Shown: positions 40,897 through 49,719 of the stretch, piece after piece
Position numbering within the stretch: position 1 is the stretch's first letter
How the letters are laid out: each line of letters opens with the position of its first letter
Assembly (NCBI GenBank): GCA_016182965.1
Contig: JACPFM010000091.1
Location: 62,001 to 126,000 of the forward strand
Direction of reading: 5' to 3'
DNA from: Deltaproteobacteria bacterium
GTDB taxonomy: Bacteria > Myxococcota_A > Polyangia > Polyangiales > JADJMO01
DNA length: 64,000 bases
Position numbers and translations under genes: made by a program
The notes under the pieces: generated by a model
Seen by the model: only the letters and a program-made list of their open reading frames with translations
What the model was told of the DNA's origin: nothing
Databases searched by the model: none

Positions 40897-41160
40897 TCAG
40901 ACGGTCGCGGCGGCGGCCGCGGCGGCCTTCGCCTGCTTCTTGAGGACGGCCGCGACGGTCTCGGTGACCTGCGCGCCGCGGCCCTGCCAGAAGGCGAGGC
41001 GATCGTTCTTGATCGTGATGACGCCCTCTCCGCGGCGCGGGTCGAACGTGCCGATCGACTCGAGGAAGCGGCCACCGCGCGCTGCGCGCTGATCGGCGAC
41101 GACGATGCGGTAGAACGGAGCCTTCTTGGTGCCGGCGCGAGCCAGACGGATGCGGACCAT
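40897..41160 (-). CDS. rpsP: 30S ribosomal protein S16
   Basis: An 87-residue protein. The family pattern is complete: MVRIRLARAGTKKAPFYRIVVADQRAARGGRFLESIGTFDPR, then ITIKNDRLAFWQGRGAQVTETVAAVLKK. A short Ala-rich tail replaces the usual acidic or variable end. GAGGTCG lies 9 bases before ATG 41160. A promoter and a leader hairpin are visible upstream. It is the first gene of the rpsP-khpA-rimM cluster. Confidence 0.95.
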   Translation of the reverse strand: MVRIRLARAGTKKAPFYRIVVADQRAARGGRFLESIGTFDPRRGEGVITIKNDRLAFWQGRGAQVTETVAAVLKKQAKAAAAAAATV

Positions 41161-41184
41161 CGGAGAACGACCTCGAGCGTGAAT

Positions 41185-41207
41185 TCGACCCCCAGAATGG
41201 GGATCGA
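41185..41207 (-). promoter_or_regulatory. Hairpin in the rpsP mRNA leader
   Basis: TCGA-N-CCCC and GGGG-N-TCGA flank a six-base centre between the predicted rpsP promoter and its start codon. It would form a stem of about 8 pairs in the 55-base leader. Leader hairpins often control ribosomal protein mRNAs; here the role is unproven. Confidence 0.45.
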
Positions 41208-41221
41208 GGAAAGGGGGCGGC

Positions 41222-41249
41222 AGTGTACGAAAAACCGCGCGTCGGTCAA
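41222..41249 (-). promoter_or_regulatory. rpsP: Sigma-70-type promoter of rpsP
   Basis: On the minus strand TTGACC (41249-41244), a 16-base spacer containing a run of T, and TACACT (41227-41222) form the clearest -35/-10 pair in the window. It lies about 60 bases upstream of the rpsP start. Confidence 0.7.
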
Positions 41250-41366
41250 GCACGACCTGCACGGGCGGTCCGTGCTAACCCTCGTGCAGGGCGTTCGCCC
41301 GTCTGGTGCATCCAAGGGGGGGAGTGACCATGGGCCCGGGGAGCCGGGCGGGTAGCAGGGCAGCGC

Positions 41367-42479
41367 GTGACCATCCTCCGTTCCGAGATCGTCGAACAGC
41401 ACATCGACCGGGCGACCGGGCGGTCGGGCCGGTTCGTCAAAGAGGTCGTGCTGGTTCGGGGCGAGGTCCCGCTGAGCATGGTCCGCAAGAGGAGCGCCAG
41501 CGGGCGATCCGATCGGGCGACCGTGCTGCTGGTCCACGGCTACGGGCAGAACCGATACGCGTGGCACCTGCCGTCGCGGTCGTTCGTGAACCACCTCGCG
41601 CACGCCGGCTTCGACGTCTTCAACCTCGACCTGCGGGGCCAAGGCCGGTCGCGGCATTTCGGCGCGCCTCGTCCGTCGGTCCTCGCCGAATACATCGAGG
41701 AGGATCTCCCGCGCGCGTTCGAGGAGGTTCGTCGGCTGGCCGGCCGCGACGACATGTTCCTCGTCGGCCACTCGCTCGGTGGGCTCGTCTCCTACGCCGC
41801 GGCGCCGTTCGCGTCGCAGTTCCTCCGCGGCCTGGTCACCATCGGCAGCCCGTTCCACTTCACGCAAGGGTCCACGATCCTCCGCTTCTTCGCGCAGATC
41901 GTGGCCACGCTCGACCGCGCCGGGATCCAGATCGGCAACACGAGCCTGCCGCTGCGCATGCTCGGTCGCTCGATGAGCGCGCTGCGCGGCTACCTCGAGA
42001 GCCCGCTCTACCCGTTCAAGCTGCGCGGGTGGCACGCCGGAGCGATCGAGCCGGACGTCCTGGCCGAGCACCTCAAGTACGCGTTCGACATCGCGAGCAT
42101 CCCCGTGATGCTCACCATGTTCCGCTGGTCGAGCGGCGCGTTCGGCGGGAGCGCCGCCTCGAAGGCCGACGGCCTGAGCTACGCAGAGCGCTTCGAGCGT
42201 TGCACCATGCCGCTGCTGGTCATCGCCGGCACCGGCGACGATCTCGCCCCGCCCGACTCGGTCGAGCCGGCCTATCTGGTGTCGCGCAGCCCCGACAAGA
42301 GCTACCGCGAGCTGCCGCTCGGGCACATCGACCTGCTCGTCGGCCGCGACGCGCCGAAGACCACCTGGCGCATGGTCGAGCGGTGGATCGGCGAGCGCGC
42401 CGCCAGGACCCGCGCGGCGGAGCTGCCCGCCGAGCGCCGCAGCCTGACGGGACTGAGCGGTCAGGAAGACATGCCCTGA
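41367..42479 (+). CDS. Alpha/beta-hydrolase
   Basis: A 370-residue protein. The nucleophile elbow GHSLGG, the oxyanion strand VLLVHGYGQNRYAW, the acid in AGTGDDLAPPDSVEP and the His in LGHIDLLVG place it in the alpha/beta-hydrolase fold; Ser, Asp and His can all be assigned. The core resembles lysophospholipase or poly(3-hydroxyalkanoate) synthase-like hydrolases, with a helical insert of about 110 residues (residues 180-290). No signal peptide is present. Start GTG 41367 gives a plausible N-terminus (MTILRSEIVEQHI). The substrate is unknown. The 206-base gap upstream carries the divergent rpsP promoter. Confidence 0.85.
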   Translation: MTILRSEIVEQHIDRATGRSGRFVKEVVLVRGEVPLSMVRKRSASGRSDRATVLLVHGYGQNRYAWHLPSRSFVNHLAHAGFDVFNLDLRGQGRSRHFGAPRPSVLAEYIEEDLPRAFEEVRRLAGRDDMFLVGHSLGGLVSYAAAPFASQFLRGLVTIGSPFHFTQGSTILRFFAQIVATLDRAGIQIGNTSLPLRMLGRSMSALRGYLESPLYPFKLRGWHAGAIEPDVLAEHLKYAFDIASIPVMLTMFRWSSGAFGGSAASKADGLSYAERFERCTMPLLVIAGTGDDLAPPDSVEPAYLVSRSPDKSYRELPLGHIDLLVGRDAPKTTWRMVERWIGERAARTRAAELPAERRSLTGLSGQEDMP

Positions 42480-42653
42480 TCGCGGATGGCCGCGCTCGCG
42501 CCGGCCGGCGGCGATCCGCTAGAGGGTCGGCGGCCGGGCCGTGTTTCAGGTCGCGACGACCGAGCGCGGAGGTGACGCCTGTGCAACAGGCGGATGTCGA
42601 GAATGGTACGAGCGGGCCGCTCGTCCACCGGTTACGATCGAGGGGTCCAGTTC

Positions 42654-44636
42654 ATGTCGGGTTTCGTCCAGCTTCGCCGCGACAAGCGCTCGCCCCAGCG
42701 CGACCTCGGCGCGTTCCTGCCCACCTGCCGGGCGGAGATGGACGCGCGCGGCTGGAGCGAGCTCGACGTCCTGATCGTCACCGGCGACGCGTACGTCGAC
42801 CACCCGTCGTTCGGCGCGGCGATCATCGGCCGCGCGCTCGAGCAGCGAGGACTGCGCGTCGGAGTCGTGGCGCAGCCCCGGTGGGACGTCCCCGACGAGC
42901 TGCTGGTGATGGGCGCCCCGCGCCTGTTCGTCGGCGTCACCGCCGGGAACATGGACTCGATGCTCAACCGCCTCACCGCGCAGAAGAAGCTGCGCAGCGA
43001 GGACCAGTACTCGCCCGACGGCAAGATCGACAGCCGCCCCAACCGCGCGTCGATCGTCTACGCGAACCTCTGCCGACAGGCGTTCCCCGGCGTGCCGATC
43101 GTGCTCGGGGGCATCGAGGCGTCGCTGCGGCGCATCGTCCACTACGACTACTGGGAGGATCACGTCCGCCGCTCGATCCTCCTCGACAGCAAGGCCGACC
43201 TGCTGATCTTCGGCATGGGCGAGCGCCCGGTGCGCGAGGTCTCCGAGCGCATGCGCGCGCTCGTCGGCTCGGGCCTGTCTCCGCGCGAGGCGATGAAGTC
43301 GCTGCGCGACGTGCGCGGCACCGCGTTCGTCCTTCGCAAGGGGGAGTGGGAGTCGCGCGAGCCCTCGCGCTACGTGCGCGACGGACAGGTGGTGATCCTC
43401 CCGCGCTTCGAGGAGCTGCGCGATCTGTCCGGGCCCGAGGCCAAGAGGCGCTTCGCCGAGATGTCGCGCGCCTTCCAGTTCGAGACCAACCCGGGCAACG
43501 GGCGTCCGCTCCTGCAGCCGCACGGCCACGAGGCGGTGTACCTCAACCCGCCGGCCTTCCCGCTGACCGAAGCCGAGATGGACGAGCTCTACGACGCGCC
43601 CTACACGCGCACGCCGCACTGGTCGTACGGCGGCGCGCGCATCCCCGCGTTCGAGACGATCAAGCACTCCATCGTGACCATGCGCGGCTGCTTCGGCGGG
43701 TGCGCGTTCTGCTCGATCACCGAGCACGAGGGGCGCGCCATCCAGTCGCGGAGCGAGGAGTCGATCCTGCGCGAGGTGCGCGCCATGCAGCGCGCCGCCG
43801 ACGCCATCGGCTTCAAGGGCGTGTTGTCCGACCTCGGCGGTCCGACCGCCAACATGTACAAGATGACCTGCCGGACCGACGAGATCGAGCGCGCGTGCCG
43901 CAAGCTCTCCTGCGTCCACCCGGGCATCTGCGAGAACCTCGTCACCGATCACGGGCCGCTCTTGTCGCTGATGAAGCGCGTGCGCGAGGAGCCGGGGATC
44001 AAGCGCGTGATGATCGCCTCCGGCGTGCGCTACGATCTCGCCGATCAGGGCGTCCGCGGCGGCAAGTTCATCGAGGACCTGGCGCGCCACCACACCGGGG
44101 GTCAGCTCTCGGTCGCCCCCGAGCACAACGAGGATCGGGTGCTGCAGAAGATGAAGAAGCCCGGCATCGGCGCCTACGAGCGCTTCGCCGAGCGCTTCGC
44201 CTGCGCCAGCGACGCCGCGGGCAAGGAGCAGTACCTCGTCCCCTACTTCATCAGCGGTCACCCCGGCTCGACGCTCGCCGACATGATCTCGCTCGCGCAG
44301 TACCTCAAGGCGCGCGGCATGCGGCCGAGGCAGGTGCAGGATTTCATCCCCACGCCGATGTCGATGGCGACCTCGATGCACGTCACCGGCATCGATCCCT
44401 TGACGATGACGGCCGTGCACACGGTGACCGATTTGCGAGAGAAGAAGCTGCACAAGGCGCTGTTGTTGTACTGGGACCAAGAGCACCACGACCTCGCCCG
44501 CGAGGCGCTGCGCAAGGCAGGGCGCCTCGATCTGATCGGCACCGGTCCGAGTGCGCTGGTCCCGCCGCCCCCACGCGCGGCCCCCGTGGCGCGCGCGGGG
44601 GCGAAAGCCCGGGAGGGACTCCGTGGACGACGCTGA
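42654..44636 (+). CDS. YgiQ-family radical SAM protein
   Basis: A 660-residue protein. The radical SAM cluster motif is CFGGCAFCSITEHEGR (CxxxCxxC), preceded by the long YgiQ N-terminal domain (FLPTCRAEMDARGWSELDVLIVTGDAYVDHPSFG and VGVTAGNMDSMLNRLTAQKK). QLSVAPEHNEDRVLQKMKKPG and YLVPYFISGHPGSTLADM are further family marks. YgiQ proteins are widespread and have no agreed function. ATG 42654 has GAGGGG about 10 bases upstream, and a TACGAT hexamer at 42633-42638; ATG 42594 would add 20 non-conserved residues. The 3' end overlaps ppk1. Confidence 0.9.
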   Translation: MSGFVQLRRDKRSPQRDLGAFLPTCRAEMDARGWSELDVLIVTGDAYVDHPSFGAAIIGRALEQRGLRVGVVAQPRWDVPDELLVMGAPRLFVGVTAGNMDSMLNRLTAQKKLRSEDQYSPDGKIDSRPNRASIVYANLCRQAFPGVPIVLGGIEASLRRIVHYDYWEDHVRRSILLDSKADLLIFGMGERPVREVSERMRALVGSGLSPREAMKSLRDVRGTAFVLRKGEWESREPSRYVRDGQVVILPRFEELRDLSGPEAKRRFAEMSRAFQFETNPGNGRPLLQPHGHEAVYLNPPAFPLTEAEMDELYDAPYTRTPHWSYGGARIPAFETIKHSIVTMRGCFGGCAFCSITEHEGRAIQSRSEESILREVRAMQRAADAIGFKGVLSDLGGPTANMYKMTCRTDEIERACRKLSCVHPGICENLVTDHGPLLSLMKRVREEPGIKRVMIASGVRYDLADQGVRGGKFIEDLARHHTGGQLSVAPEHNEDRVLQKMKKPGIGAYERFAERFACASDAAGKEQYLVPYFISGHPGSTLADMISLAQYLKARGMRPRQVQDFIPTPMSMATSMHVTGIDPLTMTAVHTVTDLREKKLHKALLLYWDQEHHDLAREALRKAGRLDLIGTGPSALVPPPPRAAPVARAGAKAREGLRGRR

Positions 44637-47064
44637 CTCCCAGCTGCGTGAGAACGGCGGCGACGGCCGCCCGGCGACGATCTCGTACGCGCCCGAGAGC
44701 GGGCGTCTGCGCCCGAGCGACGGCACGCCGGTGCCGGGCGCCGTCGCGACGATGAACAACCCGGCGACCGCGCCCGCTCCGCCGGTGTCGATGCCCACCA
44801 CCTCGGTGGCGCAGGCCACGAGCCCGGCCACGCCCGAGGCGGCGGCGAGCACGCCGTCGCTCGACGAGCCGCGCCTGTTCATCAACCGCGAGCTCTCGTG
44901 GCTCGCGTTCAACGAGCGCGTGCTCGAGGAGGGGCGCAACCCGCAGGTCCCCATCGTCGAGCGCCTGAAGTTCGTCGCCATCGTCGCCTCGAACCTCGAC
45001 GAGTTCTTCATGGTCCGCGTCGCGGGCCTGAAGCAGCAGCTGTCGGGCGAGATCGACGAGCTGCCGCCCGACGGCATGAGCGTCCCCGACCAGCTCGCGG
45101 CGATCTCCCTCAAGGTCCACGCGATCGTCGACAAGCTCTACGCGACGCTGCAGAAGGAGCTGCTGCCGGAGCTCGCGCGCTACGGCACGCGCATCCTGCG
45201 CACCGACGAGCTGACCGACGAGCAGCGCAAGGCGCTCGAGGCGAAGTTCTTCAACGACGTCTTCCCCATCCTCACGCCGCTGGCGATCGATCCGGGGCAC
45301 CCGTTCCCGCACCTGCGCAACAAGAGCATCAACCTCGCGGTGGCCTTCGCGCGCGATCCGCGCGACGAGACCAACCCGGGCCTCGGCGTGGTGCAGGTCC
45401 CGAGCGGGATCCCGCGCCTCGTGCCGGTCCCCTCGGCCACGGGCAGGCACTACCTGCTGCTCGAGGACCTCATCGCGCTGCACGTCACCGCCATCTTCCC
45501 GATGCAGCGCATCGAGGGCTGCTGGCCGTTCCGCGTCACGCGCAACTGGGACCTCGCGGTCGACGAGGAGGAGGCCGAGGATCTCCTGCAGGTCATCCAG
45601 CAGGAGCTCCGCCGGCGCGATCGCGGCAACGCGGTGCGCCTGGCGGTGCAGGAGGCGATGTCGCCGCGGGTGACCTCGTACCTCGTGGGGGCGCTGAAGC
45701 TCGACGAGCGCCACGACGTCTACCGTCTGCCCTCGCCGCTGCAGCTCGCCGACATGATGTCGCTCGTGGCCTACAACGAGCTGCGCGAGCTCCGCGACGA
45801 GCCGTTCCAGCCGGTGATCACCTCGGCGCTCAAGGACCTGCCCGACAACGACGAGTTCTTCGGCGTGCTCAAGGAGCGCGACGTGCTGCTGCACCAGCCG
45901 TACGACTCGTTCGAGTCGGTCGTCGAGTTCGTGCAGCGCGCGGCCGAAGATCCGCAGGTCCTCGCGATCAAGCAGACGCTCTACCGCACGAGCGGCGACT
46001 CGCCGATCGTGCGCGCCCTCGCGCGCGCCGCCGAGCAGGGCAAGCAGGTCACCGCGATCGTCGAGCTGAAGGCCCGCTTCGACGAGGAGTCGAACATCCA
46101 GTGGGCGCGGGCGCTCGAGGCGGCCGGCGTGCACGTGGTCTACGGCGTCATCGGCCTGAAGACCCACGCCAAGGCGTGCCTGGTCGTGCGGCGCGAGGGC
46201 GTGCGGCTCGTCCGCTACGTGCACCTGTCGACCGGCAACTACAACCCGGCGACGGCGCGCCTCTACACCGATCTGTCGCTCCTGACCGCGCGCCCGGAGT
46301 TCGGCGAGGACGTCGGCAGCGTGTTCAACCTCTTGACCGGCTACTCGGCCCCGCAGCGGTGGAACGTGGTCGTGGCGGCGCCGCTCGGGTTGCACGAGGC
46401 GGTGCTCGGGCTCATCGAGCGCGAGACGCGCAACGCCCGCGAAGGCAAGCCGGCGTCGATCCTCGCCAAGCTCAACGCGCTCGTCGATCTCGACGTCATC
46501 AAGGCGCTCTACCGCGCGTCGCAGGCCGGCGTGAAGATCGACCTCCTGGTGCGCGGCATCTGCTGCCTCCGGCCCGGCGTGAAGGGCGTGAGCGAGAACA
46601 TCCGCGTGCGCGCCACCGTCGATCGCTTCCTCGAGCACTCGCGCGTGCTCGAGGTCGCCAACGCCGGCAGCCCCGAGATCTACGTGAGCTCCGCCGACTG
46701 GATGCCCCGCAACTTCCACCGCCGCATCGAGCTGATGTTCCCCATCCTCGACGAGGGGCTGAAGCGGCGCATCCACGAGGAGCTCCTGGTGTTGCAGCTC
46801 GCCGACAACACGAAGGCGTGGCAGCTGCGCGCCGACGGCACCTACGAGCGCGTGCCGCGCAGCGAGAAAGACCTGCCGATCCGCAGCCAGGGGCGCTCGA
46901 TGGAGCTCGCCCGCGAGCGCGCCCGCGCGGCCGAGGTGCAGGTCACCCGCGTGGGCCGCCTGTTCTTCGCGCCCGCGGCGGCGCCTGCGCCGCCCAAGGG
47001 TGTGCCGTTCGCGAAGACGCCCCCGAAGCGCAAGTCGCGACGCAACAACAAGCTCGAAGACTGA
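44623..47064 (+). CDS. ppk1: Polyphosphate kinase 1
   Basis: An 813-residue protein that makes polyphosphate from ATP. About 85 residues of Pro/Ala/Thr-rich extension precede the conserved start FINRELSWLAFNERVLEEG. LVVRVAGLKQQ-like, HPFPHLRNKSINLAVAF and the catalytic LKTHAKACLVVRREG with the autophosphorylated His are present, as is the second active-site segment YVSSADWMPRNFHRRIELMFP. A basic tail ends the chain (PPKRKSRRNNKLED). GTG 44623 has GGGAGG 6 bases upstream and overlaps the YgiQ stop, so the two genes are translationally coupled. In-frame starts further upstream would lie inside ygiQ. Confidence 0.94.
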   Translation: MDDADSQLRENGGDGRPATISYAPESGRLRPSDGTPVPGAVATMNNPATAPAPPVSMPTTSVAQATSPATPEAAASTPSLDEPRLFINRELSWLAFNERVLEEGRNPQVPIVERLKFVAIVASNLDEFFMVRVAGLKQQLSGEIDELPPDGMSVPDQLAAISLKVHAIVDKLYATLQKELLPELARYGTRILRTDELTDEQRKALEAKFFNDVFPILTPLAIDPGHPFPHLRNKSINLAVAFARDPRDETNPGLGVVQVPSGIPRLVPVPSATGRHYLLLEDLIALHVTAIFPMQRIEGCWPFRVTRNWDLAVDEEEAEDLLQVIQQELRRRDRGNAVRLAVQEAMSPRVTSYLVGALKLDERHDVYRLPSPLQLADMMSLVAYNELRELRDEPFQPVITSALKDLPDNDEFFGVLKERDVLLHQPYDSFESVVEFVQRAAEDPQVLAIKQTLYRTSGDSPIVRALARAAEQGKQVTAIVELKARFDEESNIQWARALEAAGVHVVYGVIGLKTHAKACLVVRREGVRLVRYVHLSTGNYNPATARLYTDLSLLTARPEFGEDVGSVFNLLTGYSAPQRWNVVVAAPLGLHEAVLGLIERETRNAREGKPASILAKLNALVDLDVIKALYRASQAGVKIDLLVRGICCLRPGVKGVSENIRVRATVDRFLEHSRVLEVANAGSPEIYVSSADWMPRNFHRRIELMFPILDEGLKRRIHEELLVLQLADNTKAWQLRADGTYERVPRSEKDLPIRSQGRSMELARERARAAEVQVTRVGRLFFAPAAAPAPPKGVPFAKTPPKRKSRRNNKLED

Positions 47065-47082
47065 CCTCTCGAGAAGGGAGAC

Positions 47083-47267
47083 ATGGAGAGCGCGCTCGGC
47101 GCCGCGCGGGCGATCGGCGACGATCGACTGCAGCGGATGCAGACCGGGACGGTCAGCCCCGAGAAGTGGACGCACGGCTCTCGGAGCAGCGCGTGCGCTG
47201 GTTCCAGCGCGGCTACGACACCGGTCGCATGGACGACTGCGACACGTTCTCGGCCGCCGAGCTGTGA
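47083..47267 (+). pseudogene. Frameshifted C-terminal remnant of a neutral zinc metallopeptidase (YpfJ type)
   Basis: Directly after ppk1, ALGAARAIGDDRLQRMQTGTVSPEKWTHGS reads in one frame, and SEQRVRWFQRGYDTGRMDDCDTF continues in another. Joined, they match the C-terminal 60 residues that I know from YpfJ-type peptidases (IGDDRLQR...THGSSEQRVRWF). The join at about 47181 needs one inserted base. The catalytic HExxH region is missing. This is therefore a decayed tail of a deleted or recombined gene, unless an upstream part lies elsewhere. Confidence 0.72.
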
Positions 47268-47339
47268 TCGCGCAGTCGCTCGCACCGAGTCGGTGCAAGC
47301 TCGCCGACTGCTCCTTCGGCGCATCTACGAGGCGCACGA

Positions 47340-47741
47340 CGCGAAGGGACCGCGCCGTCGAGACCTTCTCGTTCGAGCAGCTCGAGCGCGGCGGCTCCAG
47401 CGTGGCGCGGTTCCTCGACGGAGCGCGCGCGGCGCAGCGGCTCCGCGGTCGCGGGTTCGTGCAGACGCACGCGCTCGACGTCGACGAGAGCGGCGCGCCC
47501 TCCATGTCTGCTCGCGTTTCGATCTCGGCCCCACCTATCGCTTCGTGCGCGCGCGGTTCGTCGACGGCCTCCCGAGCGGCGCGCCGTGCACCGGCGCGAG
47601 CGACTGCGTGAGCGGCGACTGCGCGGATGGCGTGTGCTGCGAGTCCTCGTGCTCGGGCCAGTGCGAGGCGTGCGATCTGTCCGGGCAGGTGGGTTTCTGC
47701 CTCGCGGTGTCCGGCGCGCCGCGGGGGACGGGCGCGGCCCC
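47340..47741 (+). pseudogene. Remnant of a cysteine-rich surface protein, with frameshift
   Basis: A stretch TFSFEQLERGGSSVARFLDGARAAQRLRGRGFVQTHALDVDESGAPSMSARVS reads in one frame. It continues after about 47513 in another as RFDLGPTYRFVRARFVDGLPSGAPCTGASDCVSGDCADGVCCESSCSGQCEACDLSGQVGFC. The cysteine part matches the repeat unit of the 19410 protein. The gene has no intact start or end, since the convergent membrane protein begins its stop codon at 47742. I call it a remnant with moderate confidence. Confidence 0.55.
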
Positions 47742-49613
47742 TCACCGCTGCACGCCGGCGGGCGCTCCTCGGGGGGCACGGGCGAGCCGCTCGTCTTTGA
47801 GTCGGTACACGGTGCACCCGTCGTCGCGGCACGCGAACAGCGCCTCGAGCTGCACGCCTGCAAGAGCCAGCTGCTCGGCGGTGTCGGCGCCCAGTGCGGC
47901 GATCCGCACGCGTTCGCGCAGTAGGGCGTCGGCAACGCCTCGGGTGTCGAGGTCTCCGACGTAGACCACGCGCGTGGCGCCGCGACCGTCCCAGAGCCGA
48001 CCCGGTAGGCCGAGGGAACGGTCGTACGCGATGGCCTCTCCCGGAGCTGCCTGCGTGCGCGCGGCGATCCACGCCGACTCGTGGCCGTCGATGCCGCCGA
48101 AGCGTGCCGCCCGCTCGTCCGCCGTTCGGAGCCGCAGCAGCTCGATCAATGACACGCGGTGATCGGTGAACCCCGGCAGCGCGATCCAGAGCCCGAGCGC
48201 GGCGGCGCCAGCCACGACGAGCTCCGAGGCGCGGCGCAGCGGCGGCGAGATGGTCTCGCTGCCGACCGCAAAGATGGCGAGGAGCGCCGCCGCGAACGCC
48301 AGCGTGTACCGGGTCCAGAAGGCGGCCGGCGTGGCGAGCGAGACGGCGGCGAGCACCAGGAGACCGACACGCACGCGCGCGAGCGGCGCGCGTCGGCGGA
48401 GCACGAACACCAGCGCGAGCGGCAACAGCACCCAGCCGACCAGCGGACCGAACCCGCCGAGCCGCATATCGTACACGGCGCGGGCCGGCCACTGATACAG
48501 CGACGTGATCAGACGACCCGCCCACCCGTACGACCGCACGGGCTCCGAGAGGCCGAGGTCGAAGAAGTAGCTCGCCGGCGACAGCCCCGGCAGCTCGATC
48601 GGACCAATCTTCATCTGGACGGGCCACACCGGGTTGCCGTGGCGCACCAGGTTGTCGAGGTACGTCGCGCCGCCGATCAGCGCGGCGAGTGCGGCGATCC
48701 ACGCCGGCCTGCGGAGCGCGCGTCCGTGAGCGACCATCGCCGCGACGATCAGCGCGAACGGCACGGGCGCGCTCGGCTTCGTCCCGAGGAGCAGCCCGAG
48801 CGAGAGCGCGCCGAGCAGCGCGTTGCTCGTCGTCAGTCGTCGCGCGAACAGGAAGGCGATCGCCGCGACGAGGAGCGCTGCGTAGGCAATGTCGACGTAG
48901 TTGGCCGCGAGCTGGAGCGCCACCGCGGGGAGCGAGAGGAAGGTGAGAGAGAGCCCGAGCGCGCGTCCGGTCCGCACCCCCGCGCGCGCGGCGATCGCCG
49001 CCGACGCGAGTACAGCGAGCGCTGCGAAGGGCAGCTGCGCGAGCTCGATCCACGTGTCGTCCGGGAGCGAGGCGCGGAACCACACGACGTACAGGTCGGC
49101 GAGGTGCGGGTAGACATTGACGTAGGGGATGTGCGTCGGCACCACGCGCAGCCGCTCGGTGAGAAGGGCGTCGTGGACCAGCGGCAGGTGGTAGCCCAGC
49201 GCGTCCCATGCCCAGGGAGGCAGCAGCCACGCAGCGATCGCCGCGATCAACGCGGCGACGAGCCCCGTCCACGCCGCGAGCGACCAGGTGCCGCCGAAGA
49301 GGGCAAGGCGCAGCACCGACGCGAACGCCGCGGCGTCGCGCAGCGTGGCCGCCCTTGCCCGCGCTCCGGCGAGCGTCCACCCGACCGCGGCGAGGGCCCC
49401 GGTCGCCACGAGCACCGCCTGAGGCGTGAGCAACGCCGCGTTCCCGAGGAGCACGACGATCGCGATCGGGGTGGCGATCGTGACGAGCAGGGTCGCCGTC
49501 GCACGATCGAGGAGGGCGCCCTGCGCGCCCAACGAGCTCAGCGCAGCGTGACTAGCCGCGACGAGCACCGCCTCGGCGACTACGAAGTACAGACCAGATC
49601 CGATTGGCCGCAA
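47742..49613 (-). CDS. Polytopic membrane protein resembling GT39/ArnT-type glycosyltransferases
   Basis: A 623-residue protein with about twelve hydrophobic helices. PPWAWDALGYHLPLVHDALLTERLRVVPTHIPYVNVYPHLADLYVVWF has the luminal loop character of GT-C fold glycosyltransferases (Asp/His-rich first loop, YHLP), and ANYVDIAYAALLVAAIAFL with LGTKPSAPVPFALIVAAM follows the usual topology. The final 130 residues form a soluble domain. The donor would be a polyprenyl-phosphate sugar; acceptor and sugar are unknown. A single UbiA-type gene at 61091 could supply such a lipid carrier. No start codon better than the ATG at 49613 was seen. Confidence 0.78.
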   Translation of the reverse strand: MRPIGSGLYFVVAEAVLVAASHAALSSLGAQGALLDRATATLLVTIATPIAIVVLLGNAALLTPQAVLVATGALAAVGWTLAGARARAATLRDAAAFASVLRLALFGGTWSLAAWTGLVAALIAAIAAWLLPPWAWDALGYHLPLVHDALLTERLRVVPTHIPYVNVYPHLADLYVVWFRASLPDDTWIELAQLPFAALAVLASAAIAARAGVRTGRALGLSLTFLSLPAVALQLAANYVDIAYAALLVAAIAFLFARRLTTSNALLGALSLGLLLGTKPSAPVPFALIVAAMVAHGRALRRPAWIAALAALIGGATYLDNLVRHGNPVWPVQMKIGPIELPGLSPASYFFDLGLSEPVRSYGWAGRLITSLYQWPARAVYDMRLGGFGPLVGWVLLPLALVFVLRRRAPLARVRVGLLVLAAVSLATPAAFWTRYTLAFAAALLAIFAVGSETISPPLRRASELVVAGAAALGLWIALPGFTDHRVSLIELLRLRTADERAARFGGIDGHESAWIAARTQAAPGEAIAYDRSLGLPGRLWDGRGATRVVYVGDLDTRGVADALLRERVRIAALGADTAEQLALAGVQLEALFACRDDGCTVYRLKDERLARAPRGAPAGVQR

Positions 49614-49706
49614 CGCACGCTCCCGGTCGTGCGTACCCCGAGCGCCGCCGTTTGGCTCATCCGGCCATCATGACGTCGGCGGTGCGCCGATCCGGCGACT
49701 TCGCGG

Positions 49707-49712
49707 TACATA
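49707..49712 (+). promoter_or_regulatory. -10-like hexamer TACATA before the second ECF sigma gene
   Basis: TACATA ends 7 bases before ATG 49720, again placing a transcript start at the initiation codon. No clear -35 was found. Confidence 0.35.
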
Positions 49713-49719
49713 CCGGACG

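Noticed and set aside
44383..49380. Minus-strand open frame of 1665 codons across ppk1 and the glycosyltransferase gene
   Set aside because: It is antisense to ppk1 and ygiQ, Arg/His/Asp-rich with no domain pattern, and typical of open shadow frames in GC-rich DNA.
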